DNA of 28,657 nucleotides from Gemmataceae bacterium (GTDB taxonomy: Bacteria > Planctomycetota > Planctomycetia > Gemmatales > Gemmataceae). Positions 8,403 through 15,292 of the stretch are shown here, piece by piece (position 1 is the first letter of the stretch; each line of letters opens with the position of its first letter). The notes beneath the pieces were generated by a model. That model was not told the DNA's origin and searched no databases. It saw only the letters and a list, made by a program, of their open reading frames with translations. The position numbers were made by a program, and so were the translations under genes. The DNA is taken from NCBI GenBank assembly GCA_009691815.1, contig SIAL01000004.1:1-28657 (forward strand), read 5' to 3'.

Positions 8403-9395
8403 ATGAAAAATTGGCTTTGGCTGATCCGGCTTTTGGTTTTTTTATTGGTGGTGGTTGCCGTTGGTTGGCAATTCCACCGCATTCTAAATTCCGATGCCCT
8501 TACACAAGATCACCCGGGGGAAAGCCCCCTTAACCTCCTTTGGGATTTCGTCATAGGGGTAGGCTGGGCTCGAACCAGTTTTGCCATTGGTATTTATGTT
8601 TTTGGTATTGGTTGCTCCTATTCCTATTGGCACATTTGTGTCCGGAATATGGGAAATCAAATGTCCCTAAGGCATGGTGCCATGGCGTTTTATTACAGCC
8701 AATGGGGGAAATATGCCCCGGGCAAAGGCTTAGCACTTTTGATGAGGGTTGGGGGCGCCGTAAAGGCAGGGGCATCCATTCCGATAGCCGCCGTTGCCGC
8801 TATTTTTGAAGTTCTTGTTACCATGGTTTCTGGAGCTTTGCTCGGCCTGCTTTTGGGGATAGCCTTCCTTTGGTGGGCCCCAATAGGAAACTCTGCCACC
8901 GTACTTTTCCACGCCGCGATCATTCTTGGGATAGCTTCGATACCTGTTTTACCACCGTTATTCAATCGCTTGGTTTTCCGCCTTGCCAAACGGTTTATCA
9001 ATCCCAAGCAACAGGTCGTTAAACCTAGCTGGTTCGATCTTGGGAAGGGCATTTTGATGACCTCGGGAACTTGGCTGTTGTTGGGAGGCTCCCTTTGGTT
9101 TTTAGTTTCTGGAATCGAGGACAGCCCCCTTGGCGGACTTTCGGGGTGGCTGCGATGCGTCATGTTTGTCTGTTTGGCCAGTGTTGGGGGGTTCATTGCT
9201 TCAACCCCGGGAGGGCTTGGCGTAAGGGAGTTCCTTCTTCAGCAATACCTTGAACCGTTCCTAGGCCCCAAAGCGGTTGTGGTTGTTCTTTTGTTAAGAT
9301 TCCTCTGGACAGCCGCCGAGGTGCTGGCGGTAGGGGTCCTATGGATCGTTTCCCACCAAATTAGTAAAACAAAGGTGACAACCGCTACGGGTTAG
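8403..9395 (+). CDS. Flippase-like integral membrane protein (LPG_synthase_TM/UPF0104 family)
   Basis: 330 aa polytopic membrane protein with about eight hydrophobic segments. Family hallmarks: an AFYYSQWGKYAPGKGLALLM segment near residues 97-117 and STPGGLGVREFLLQQY near residue 270, both typical of the lysylphosphatidylglycerol-synthase transmembrane/AglD-like family (COG0392). Members without a cytosolic synthase domain, as here, are annotated as flippase-like proteins and are often next to glycosyltransferases acting on polyprenyl-linked sugars. The following GT2 gene begins 10 nt after this stop and its RBS overlaps the stop codon, so the two are co-translated. The likely role is handling of a lipid-linked sugar at the cytoplasmic membrane; the substrate is unknown. 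Confidence 0.88.
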   Translation: MKNWLWLIRLLVFLLVVVAVGWQFHRILNSDALTQDHPGESPLNLLWDFVIGVGWARTSFAIGIYVFGIGCSYSYWHICVRNMGNQMSLRHGAMAFYYSQWGKYAPGKGLALLMRVGGAVKAGASIPIAAVAAIFEVLVTMVSGALLGLLLGIAFLWWAPIGNSATVLFHAAIILGIASIPVLPPLFNRLVFRLAKRFINPKQQVVKPSWFDLGKGILMTSGTWLLLGGSLWFLVSGIEDSPLGGLSGWLRCVMFVCLASVGGFIASTPGGLGVREFLLQQYLEPFLGPKAVVVVLLLRFLWTAAEVLAVGVLWIVSHQISKTKVTTATG

Positions 9396-9405
9396 GAAAG
9401 ATTTG

Positions 9406-10380
9406 ATGAGACTTTTGAGTATCGTTGTGCCCGTTTTCAATGAAGAGGAGAGCCTAAAGCTTTTGGCGGACCAAATCCGAACCACCATGGAGCAGGCCAA
9501 CCTTGGTTTTGAAGTCCGTTTCATTGACGATGGAAGCCTTGACTCTTCTTGGTTGCGCATTCAGGAAATTTCAAAATCCGACCCTCGATTTCATGGCACC
9601 CGATTTCGTCGAAACTTTGGCAAAGCCGCCGCTTTGGGACACGGATTTCTCCATTGTAAAGGCGATAGAATTGCAACGATGGATGCGGACCTTCAGGACG
9701 ATCCCGCCGAACTGCCGTCGATGATTGCCATGCTTGACGAAGGGCTCGATCTAGTTAGCGGTTGGAAACAAAAACGCAATGATCCCTGGCACAAAGTATT
9801 TCCCAGCCGGGTGTTCAACGGAATGATCTCTTTTTTGACTGGAGTTAACCTCCACGATCACAATTGTGGCATTAAGGTCTGTCGGGCGGAGGTGACAAAG
9901 GAGATCCCCCTCTATGGGGAACTTCACCGGTTTATTCCTGTCTTGGCGGCATCACGGGGCTTTAGAATCGGCGAAAAGGTGGTCGCCCATCGAGCTCGAC
10001 CCTATGGCGTGTCTAAATATGGAGCAACGCGGTTTGTTCGTGGTTTCCTTGACTTACTTACCGTTACATTCATGACCCGATACAGCCGCCGCCCCCAGCA
10101 TTTTTTGGGTGGGATTGGACTGGGGTGTTTCTTTGGCGGCTTGGCGGTTCTTGCTTATCTTGGATTTACTTGGATTGTCCGGTTTTGGAATCCCGAGGCC
10201 TATTTACCGCTTCACGAACGCCCATTGTTGATTTACGGATTGGCGGCCTTACTCTTGGGAGCCCAATTTTTGTCCATCGGTTTTTTAGCCGAAATGATTG
10301 CCGCGGGGCAATTGGCCCCAATCCAAAGTCCTTCCATCCGTGAAAACAGCGGCACCGAAACGGAGAGGTCGGATTCCTGA
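9406..10380 (+). CDS. Family 2 glycosyltransferase, Dpm1/ArnC type, with C-terminal membrane anchors
   Basis: 324 aa. The N-terminal GT-A fold starts with LLSIVVPVFNEEESL, followed by DDGSLDSSW, the donor-binding MDADLQDDP motif (D93/D95) and the NCGIKVCRAEV acceptor-side segment, all typical of polyprenyl-phosphate glycosyltransferases (DPM1, ArnC, GtrB). Two hydrophobic segments at about 235-260 and 275-300 anchor the C-terminus, as in GtrB-like enzymes. Expected reaction: transfer of a nucleotide-sugar glycosyl unit to polyprenyl phosphate on the cytoplasmic face, which fits the flippase-like gene just upstream. ATG at 9406 is preferred over the in-frame TTG at 9403 because of its codon and the GGAAAG RBS (9395-9400). 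An intrinsic terminator follows the stop by 2 nt. Confidence 0.93.
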   Translation: MRLLSIVVPVFNEEESLKLLADQIRTTMEQANLGFEVRFIDDGSLDSSWLRIQEISKSDPRFHGTRFRRNFGKAAALGHGFLHCKGDRIATMDADLQDDPAELPSMIAMLDEGLDLVSGWKQKRNDPWHKVFPSRVFNGMISFLTGVNLHDHNCGIKVCRAEVTKEIPLYGELHRFIPVLAASRGFRIGEKVVAHRARPYGVSKYGATRFVRGFLDLLTVTFMTRYSRRPQHFLGGIGLGCFFGGLAVLAYLGFTWIVRFWNPEAYLPLHERPLLIYGLAALLLGAQFLSIGFLAEMIAAGQLAPIQSPSIRENSGTETERSDS

Positions 10381-10382
10381 GT

Positions 10383-10409
10383 ACATCGGTTTTTCCCCGG
10401 TGTTTTTTT
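10383..10409 (+). terminator. Intrinsic terminator/attenuator between GT2 gene and ilvD
   Basis: Stem ACATCGG (10383-10389) pairs with CCGGTGT (10397-10403) using one G-U pair, with a 7-nt loop and a T tract ending at 10409. It begins right after the GT2 stop and ends 15 nt before the ilvD ATG, with the ilvD RBS (AAAAGG) directly downstream. It can end the envelope operon. Because no promoter fits between it and ilvD, it may also gate readthrough into ilvD. Confidence 0.7.
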
Positions 10410-10424
10410 CCAAAAGGTAATGAC

Positions 10425-12113
10425 ATGTCTATTGATAAAGCGAAACCCAAAAGCAGCCTTACCACGGTTGGACCTGAGCGCGCGCCCAACCGGGCCATGC
10501 TTCGCGCCGTTGGATTTCTGGATAGCGATTTTGAAAGCCCAATGATCGGTATCGCCTCCCTTTTTAGCGATATAACCCCATGCAACTCCCATTTAGATCG
10601 GTTGGCCCGTAAGGGAGTTGAAGGCGTTCGGGCGGGTGGCGGCGTACCCCAAATATTTGGCGCACCTACCGCGTCCGACGGGATCATGATGGGCCATCGG
10701 GGGATGCGCTATAGCTTGGTTTCACGGGAAGTGATCGCCGACAGCATCGAAGTCGTTGCTGGGGGCATGAACCATGATGGGCTCTTGGCTTTTGGTGGTT
10801 GCGACAAAAATATGCCCGGATGTGTCATGGCAATGGCACGACTCAATATTCCCTCGATCTTCGTCTATGGCGGGAGCATTTTGCCAGGTACAGGGCCCCA
10901 CAGTAACGATATCGACATCGTTAGCATTTTTGAAGCGGTGGGACAACAACAGGCAGGCAACCTTTCCCATTCGGATGTCCATAAAATCGAATGCGAAGCC
11001 TGTCCGGGAGCGGGTTCATGCGGGGGAATGTATACAGCCAATACTATGAGCAGTGCCATCGAAGCGATGGGGCTTTCGTTACCCTATGGTGCGTCTAATC
11101 CCGCCGTTTCGGCCGCCAAAGAAAGGGAATCTTTTCTTGCGGGCAAATTGGTTGTGGACCTGATCCGTAAAAACATTCGACCAAGGGACATTATCACCCG
11201 TAAATCTCTCGAAAATGCTTATACCCTGGTTTTGGCGCTTGGGGGTTCCACCAATGCGATCATTCACTTAATGGCAATCGCCTACGAAGCGGATGTCGAG
11301 TGGTCTTTGGCGGATTTTGATCGCCTAAATAAGAAGGTTCCTCATCTGGCCGACCTCAAGCCAGGCGGAAAGTATGTTATGAACGATCTTCACCGGGTTG
11401 GAGGAACACCGGCGGTGCTCAAAGCGTTATTGGACCTTGGCTTCCTGCACGGCGATTGTATCACGGTAACCGGAAAAACCTTGGCGGAAAATCTAGCCAA
11501 CATTCCAAATGTTTATGCAAAACCACAGGATGTTATTCGGCCCATCGAAACACCTATGCACAAAACAGGTCACCTAGTAATCCTTCACGGAAACTTGGCC
11601 CCTAATGGCGCTGTGGCCAAAGTAGCCGGCCTTAAAAGCACCTCTATTACCGGCCCAGCCAGAGTTTTCGATGGCGAAGAAGCTTGTGCCAAGGCCATTG
11701 CCGAACGCAAAATCAAAGCGGGTGATGTTGTTATCATCCGGGGGGAAGGACCAGTCGGTGGCCCTGGTATGCGGGAAATGTTAGCCGTAACAGCGGCCTT
11801 GGTTGGCCAAGGTCTTGGGGAAAGCATCGGCCTCATTACAGACGGGCGTTTCTCGGGCGGCACACACGGCTTGGTGGTGGGCCATGTTTCCCCGGAAGCC
11901 TATTGCGGCGGGCTCATCGGATTGGTTCATGAAGGGGATTCCATCACAATCGATGCCGAGGGCACCCAAACCATCACTCTAAATGTACCGGAAGTTGAAA
12001 TCGCCAAACGCAGAGCGGCATGGATCAAACCAGAACCTCGGGAACGGAAAGGTGTTTTGGCAAAATATGCTAGAACAGTTGGTTCCGCTTCGGAAGGGGC
12101 GGTTACCTGCTAG
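10425..12113 (+). CDS. ilvD: Dihydroxy-acid dehydratase
   Basis: 562 aa, normal family length. Dehydrates 2,3-dihydroxy-isovalerate and -methylvalerate to the 2-oxo acids of valine and isoleucine synthesis, using an Fe-S cluster. Candidate cluster cysteines: C53 (DITPCNSH), C126 (GGCDKNMPGC) and C193 (EACPGAGSCGG). The C-terminal GRFSGGTHGLVVGHVSPEA motif is characteristic of IlvD/Edd; the sequence around the cysteines and the length fit IlvD rather than phosphogluconate dehydratase. ATG with AAAAGG about 7 nt upstream. No other ilv gene is near. It is followed by a strong intrinsic terminator. The upstream hairpin leaves no obvious dedicated promoter, so it may be transcribed from within or before the GT2 gene. 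Confidence 0.97.
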   Translation: MSIDKAKPKSSLTTVGPERAPNRAMLRAVGFLDSDFESPMIGIASLFSDITPCNSHLDRLARKGVEGVRAGGGVPQIFGAPTASDGIMMGHRGMRYSLVSREVIADSIEVVAGGMNHDGLLAFGGCDKNMPGCVMAMARLNIPSIFVYGGSILPGTGPHSNDIDIVSIFEAVGQQQAGNLSHSDVHKIECEACPGAGSCGGMYTANTMSSAIEAMGLSLPYGASNPAVSAAKERESFLAGKLVVDLIRKNIRPRDIITRKSLENAYTLVLALGGSTNAIIHLMAIAYEADVEWSLADFDRLNKKVPHLADLKPGGKYVMNDLHRVGGTPAVLKALLDLGFLHGDCITVTGKTLAENLANIPNVYAKPQDVIRPIETPMHKTGHLVILHGNLAPNGAVAKVAGLKSTSITGPARVFDGEEACAKAIAERKIKAGDVVIIRGEGPVGGPGMREMLAVTAALVGQGLGESIGLITDGRFSGGTHGLVVGHVSPEAYCGGLIGLVHEGDSITIDAEGTQTITLNVPEVEIAKRRAAWIKPEPRERKGVLAKYARTVGSASEGAVTC

Positions 12114-12144
12114 GTAATCCCAACGGCTTTTAAAAAATCTAGGA

Positions 12145-12178
12145 GTTGGAGAAACCGCAATTTCTCCAACGCTTTTTT
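12145..12178 (+). terminator. Intrinsic terminator of ilvD
   Basis: Perfect 10-bp stem GTTGGAGAAA (12145-12154) / TTTCTCCAAC (12161-12170), 6-nt loop CCGCAA, then GC and six T (12173-12178). It starts 32 nt after the ilvD stop. Confidence 0.92.
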
Positions 12179-12227
12179 GTTATCCGATCCCGTTTGGGTT
12201 TTCCCTTCTGTTATCCCATCCCGTTTG
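12179..12227. repeat. Short imperfect direct repeat
   Basis: GTTATCCGATCCCGTTTG at 12179-12196 and GTTATCCCATCCCGTTTG at 12210-12227 differ at one base. A third partial copy, ATCCCGTTTG, is at 12260-12269. Starts are 31 bp apart, then about 42 bp for the shared core. Function unknown; just downstream of the ilvD terminator. Confidence 0.6.
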
Positions 12228-12351
12228 AGATGTTCCAAACGATAGCGGGGGAATCGTACATCCCGTTTGTTAACATTGGAAACAGCCATCGAATGTTGGT
12301 TGACTGGGAATGTGGAATGAATCCGCGGTCATAAAAAAATCAGCGGCCCCT

Positions 12352-12405
12352 CCACTTTACCTTGCTTGACGGGGCTGCAATCATGCGTTCTTGGTGCTAA
12401 AGTGG
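12352..12405. other. Hairpin-forming sequence in the intergenic region
   Basis: Arms CCACTTTA (12352-12359) and TAAAGTGG (12398-12405) are perfect complements, with nearby GGCCC / GGGCC able to extend the stem across a bulge. The 38-nt interior has no recognised motif. No T tract follows on either strand, so it is not an intrinsic terminator. Could be part of a structured RNA. Confidence 0.35.
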
Positions 12406-12493
12406 GCCGATAAAATGGATTCATTGCTTCTCTAGGCGAGCAAACTTGGGAATCGATTCGGGGCTTTTCACCGGGTCGGAGAAACCTGAGATA

Positions 12494-12597
12494 AATTTTA
12501 CATAAGATAGATTATCGGACCTTGAAAGATCAGCTCTTTTGCCCACTCGGTTTTGGCCCAAATACTATAGTCCGATAATCAATGTTATGTTAAAATT
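12494..12597. repeat. Large imperfect inverted repeat (27/28-nt arms)
   Basis: Left arm 12494-12520 and right arm 12570-12597 are reverse complements apart from two mismatches and one single-base gap. The inner 11 bp, GATTATCGGAC / GTCCGATAATC, are perfect. A 49-nt spacer separates the arms. No T tract, no recognised target-site duplication and no ORF. Size and form fit a MITE-like remnant, a long RNA hairpin or a protein-binding site; sequence alone does not choose between these. Confidence 0.75.
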
Positions 12598-12864
12598 GGC
12601 CCAAGAGACCAAAACTCCTTGATTTCCTGCCGATTTATGCCATTTTCATTTTTGTTTCGGATTCCAATAAAGGGTCCAAATTGACCCCAGCAATTGCCAA
12701 TCTAACTTGGTAAACATTCAGGGAAATGCTCAATTACCCCAAATCCAAGGTGCCCAGAAACGGGGGCAACACATTCGAATCCAATCCCATTCAGGGCAGG
12801 AACTCGAAGCATCACTCCCTCGAAAACAGGTACGGTGGGTTTAAGCTTGGCCCCGTAATTCCCT

Positions 12865-13074
12865 TCAACCTAAATCGTGGTGAGCTGGCACTAATGAAGG
12901 ACTGTGGGTGGAAACAAGGCCAAGCAGTTCCCCTGCCCTCATTGCCCATAGGGGCAATACGAGCTGGACGGCGGACAAATAAACGAAACCTAGGCGGGCG
13001 GTGGGCGGCAGCCCACTAGGCGGGTTGGAAGTAGTAGGCCCAATCCGGGGGGCAGTTCTTGGTTTATGCCCCAT
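12865..13074 (-). CDS. Possible small membrane protein (69 aa), unrecognised
   Basis: ATG at 13072-13074 is preceded by a perfect AGGAGG (13083-13088 on +) with an 8-nt spacer, the best Shine-Dalgarno seen in this region. The product has a Pro/Arg/Thr-rich N-terminus and one hydrophobic segment (GFVYLSAVQLVLPLWAM, about residues 29-45), so a single-pass small membrane protein is plausible. It lies 236 nt downstream of accA on the same strand. Against it: it overlaps GC-rich hairpins at 12941-13016, matches no family I know, and short ORFs with a chance SD do occur. Conservation of the frame in relatives would settle it. Confidence 0.35.
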   Translation of the reverse strand: MGHKPRTAPRIGPTTSNPPSGLPPTARLGFVYLSAVQLVLPLWAMRAGELLGLVSTHSPSLVPAHHDLG

Positions 13075-13310
13075 CGGTTAATCCTCCTACCAGGGCGGTT
13101 TGAAGGCCGTTTTCCTGACGCTACCGGCACACAAAGGAAACAAACGCCGTCATGCGCCAGAAACATCGCTTGGGACAAACAAGAATCATTGGGTTCCCGC
13201 TCGCCTAGTGGTTGGTCTACTGTGATTGTTCATCGGAAAATGAAAGATTAATGCTCCGAGCAACAGATTCCATTCCCATGGACTTGGGTTCAGGTTAATC
13301 CAATCGGAGG

Positions 13311-14306
13311 CTAAGCGCCGGCCCTAGCCGTCTGAACCGCATCTAATTTTTGAAAGGCGCCCATGCCTCGGAATTTGGCATAACGAGCATCCAACAACTC
13401 GGTAGTGTTTTTGGATTGTAGTTCCCGCAAGGATCGGGCCAAATACGATTTCAATGTTGCGGCCATTCCCTTGGGATCCCGATGAGCCCCCCCCAAGGGT
13501 TCAGGTAAAACATCGTCCACGATTCCAAATTTCAAAAGATTCCGGGAGGTAAACTTCAGAGCCGCAGCGGCTAAGGGTTTGGTTTGTTCGTTGGCAACTT
13601 TCCAAAGGATTCCGGCACATCCTTCAGGGCTAATCACCGAGTAATAGGCATGTTCCAAAATGGCCACTTTGTCGCCTATGCCAATTCCCAACGCACCGCC
13701 CGATCCACCTTCGCCAATGACCACGCAAATAATGGGTGTAGGCAGTTGTGACATCTCCAAAAGTGCAGTCGCGATGAGCTGTGCCACACCCCGCTCTTCG
13801 GACCCGATGCCAGGAAATGCTCCCGGGGTGTCAATCAGGCTAACCACCGGGAGTTTGTATTTTGCCGCCAACCGCATATTCTTGATTGCTTTGCGGTACC
13901 CTTCGGGGTGCGCACAACCGTACATGCATTCGCGTCTTTCGTTTAATGTGTGACCTTTTTGGTGTCCCACAAGGAGGAATCTCTGATCATCCATTTGGGC
14001 AAATCCGCTACGAATCGCCCGATCGTCTCCAAAAGCCCGATCTCCATGCAGTTCCACAAATTCGTCCAGGACCAATTTTACATAGTCCATCGTTTGCGGA
14101 CGATCCGGATGCCTTGCAACCAACACGGTTTCCCAAGGGGAAAGGTTGCTGTATTTGTGCTTTTTTAGTTGGGCCAAATCCTTCCTAATCCTTCGGATTT
14201 TATCCGTCGGTTCCGGTTGACCATCCGATTCCAACTCGAGCTTAAGAAGAAGATCTTCCAGCTCGTAAATATCCGTTTCAAAGGGCAATCTTACCGTGGT
14301 AGCCAT
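13311..14306 (-). CDS. accA: Acetyl-CoA carboxylase carboxyltransferase subunit alpha
   Basis: 331 aa, the usual AccA length. Forms the alpha2beta2 carboxyltransferase with AccD and transfers the carboxyl group from biotin-AccB to acetyl-CoA, the first step of fatty acid synthesis. Motifs: an N-terminal helical region with LLLKLELESDGQPEPTDKI, LDEFVELHGDRAFGDDRAI, SLIDTPGAFPGIGSEERG, and the glycine-rich GEGGSGGALGIGIGDKV ahead of YYSVISPEGCAGILWK. ATG at 14306 is preferred over an in-frame TTG at 14318 because GAGG lies 6 nt upstream of the ATG. It follows the kinase gene by 37 nt on the same strand, so the two are probably co-transcribed. accD, accB and accC are not in the window. Confidence 0.97.
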   Translation of the reverse strand: MATTVRLPFETDIYELEDLLLKLELESDGQPEPTDKIRRIRKDLAQLKKHKYSNLSPWETVLVARHPDRPQTMDYVKLVLDEFVELHGDRAFGDDRAIRSGFAQMDDQRFLLVGHQKGHTLNERRECMYGCAHPEGYRKAIKNMRLAAKYKLPVVSLIDTPGAFPGIGSEERGVAQLIATALLEMSQLPTPIICVVIGEGGSGGALGIGIGDKVAILEHAYYSVISPEGCAGILWKVANEQTKPLAAAALKFTSRNLLKFGIVDDVLPEPLGGAHRDPKGMAATLKSYLARSLRELQSKNTTELLDARYAKFRGMGAFQKLDAVQTARAGA

Positions 14307-14343
14307 TTCCTGCCTCAACTGTTTACAATTTCTCGACCAAAGC

Positions 14344-15198
14344 CTAGGGGGCTTTTTCCGGAACCTCTGTTTCCATCAATACCATTGTTTTTAGGGCCAT
14401 GAGGACTTCATGAAAATCCCTAGGCCGGTCTTCCCGTTTTTTGGCCAGCATGCGCAACACCAAATCGCCAAATGGTTTGCTTACCCGGGGATTGGTCAAT
14501 TTTGGGGAGACTGCTTTTTCTTTGAGGTGTTTGGCAAGGATATCATTGGCGGTTGCCCCACGAAAAGGTGTTCGACCGGTGACGAGTTCAAAAGCAAGGC
14601 ACCCAAAGCTGTACACATCCGCCCTTTCATCGAGGATTTCACACCGGATTTGCTCAGGCGACATGTAACTTCGGGTCCCTTGGGGTTTTTTCTTGCCCCC
14701 GAAAAGGTTTGCGAAAAAACTGGGCTTTTGGTATGCTAAAGCGAAATCGATGATCTTCACCTCTCCCGAGGCATTCGCCAATATGTTATCGGGTTTAAGG
14801 TCGCGATGAATATACCCTTGGGCGTTCATAAACGCCATTCCTGTGGCCGTTTGCTTGAGGATGTCCTTGGTTTTTTCCTCGAAAAATTGGGTGTCCTTTC
14901 GTTGCAACCGAAGTCGAATACTGCCGGCCGGAAAAAACTCCATGACAAAATAGGGATTCGTCTTGCGTCGATTGAGTTTGAAAATGCGGATCACATTGGG
15001 GTGGGCAATTTTCAAACCCACCTCGGCCTCATGGACCAGAAAGTTGTAATTTTCCACATCCCCTAATTTTTCAGGCAAAAGGAGCTTCATAGCCAAGTGC
15101 CGACTACTGCCAATCTCAACTACTTCCCAAACCTGAGATGATTGGCCTGTGGCCATATTCTTTACTAGCTTGTAATCGTCAATGATTTCTTCAGACAT
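14344..15198 (-). CDS. Soluble Hanks-type Ser/Thr protein kinase with DFA in place of DFG
   Basis: 284 aa, essentially a bare kinase domain with no membrane segment or extra domain. Seen: a degenerate glycine loop (ATGQSSQVWEV, residues 16-26), the ATP-anchoring K38 (AMKLL), the catalytic loop YIHRDLKPDN with D133, metal-binding D151 in IDFA, and the GTRSYMSPEQIR activation/P+1 segment. The DFG glycine is Ala (A153), and the glycine loop lacks the full GxGxxG, yet all catalytic Lys/Asp/Asn residues are present, so activity is expected. From memory, IDFALA variants recur in planctomycete kinases. Located between the FNR and accA genes on the same strand; accA may be co-transcribed. No clear RBS precedes the ATG. 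The substrate is unknown, although the FHA-PP2C protein at 2432-4129 belongs to the opposing class of enzyme. Confidence 0.93.
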   Translation of the reverse strand: MSEEIIDDYKLVKNMATGQSSQVWEVVEIGSSRHLAMKLLLPEKLGDVENYNFLVHEAEVGLKIAHPNVIRIFKLNRRKTNPYFVMEFFPAGSIRLRLQRKDTQFFEEKTKDILKQTATGMAFMNAQGYIHRDLKPDNILANASGEVKIIDFALAYQKPSFFANLFGGKKKPQGTRSYMSPEQIRCEILDERADVYSFGCLAFELVTGRTPFRGATANDILAKHLKEKAVSPKLTNPRVSKPFGDLVLRMLAKKREDRPRDFHEVLMALKTMVLMETEVPEKAP

Positions 15199-15260
15199 AA
15201 ATCGAACACCATTTTCCTAGCGGAACCATATTGACTTAAAAGAGCCCACCAAGGCAAATT

Positions 15261-15284
15261 CATGGTTGATCCCATCAAGCCATG
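15261..15284 (-). other. Hairpin between FNR and kinase genes
   Basis: Arms CATGG (15261-15265) and CCATG (15280-15284), extendable with TTGA/TCAA across one bulged base, lie just after the FNR stop on the transcribed strand. A direct repeat TGATCCCATC (15267-15276, 15283-15292) overlaps it. No T tract follows, so it is more likely an RNA-processing or weak attenuation element than a full terminator. Confidence 0.35.
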
Positions 15285-15292
15285 ATCCCATC

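Larger units (their letters stand above)
12114..13310. other. 1.2-kb intergenic region between convergent ilvD and accA
   Basis: Contains no convincing long gene in any frame. What it holds, left to right: the ilvD terminator (12145-12178); two near-identical 18-bp direct repeats (12179-12227); a hairpin with arms CCACTTTA/TAAAGTGG (12352-12405); a large imperfect inverted repeat (12494-12597); GC-rich hairpins ATTGCCC/GGGCAAT (12941-12958) and GTGGGC/GCCCAC (13001-13016), the latter flanked by two CTAGGCGGG copies (12990-12998, 13016-13024); and a possible small minus-strand ORF (12865-13074). I looked for RNase P RNA, tmRNA, SRP RNA and tRNA signatures on both strands by eye and did not find them. 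It could hold an unannotated RNA or decayed elements. Confidence 0.7.

Noticed and set aside
10166..10687. Minus-strand ORF of 173 codons spanning the GT2 end and ilvD start
   Set aside because: Crosses two well-supported plus-strand genes and the terminator between them; low-complexity basic product.
12726..13019. Plus-strand ORF of 97 codons in the intergenic region
   Set aside because: No RBS, no recognisable domain and erratic composition; it runs through hairpin-forming sequence.
13195..13240. tRNA-like D-arm sequence (CGCCTAGTGG) near GGGTTCCCG
   Set aside because: No acceptor stem, anticodon arm or properly placed T-loop could be assembled around it on either strand.
12114..13310. 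RNase P RNA, tmRNA or SRP RNA hidden in the intergenic region
   Set aside because: Conserved core sequences (for example GAGGAAAGTCC of RNase P, or the tRNA-like ends of tmRNA) were not found in either orientation.
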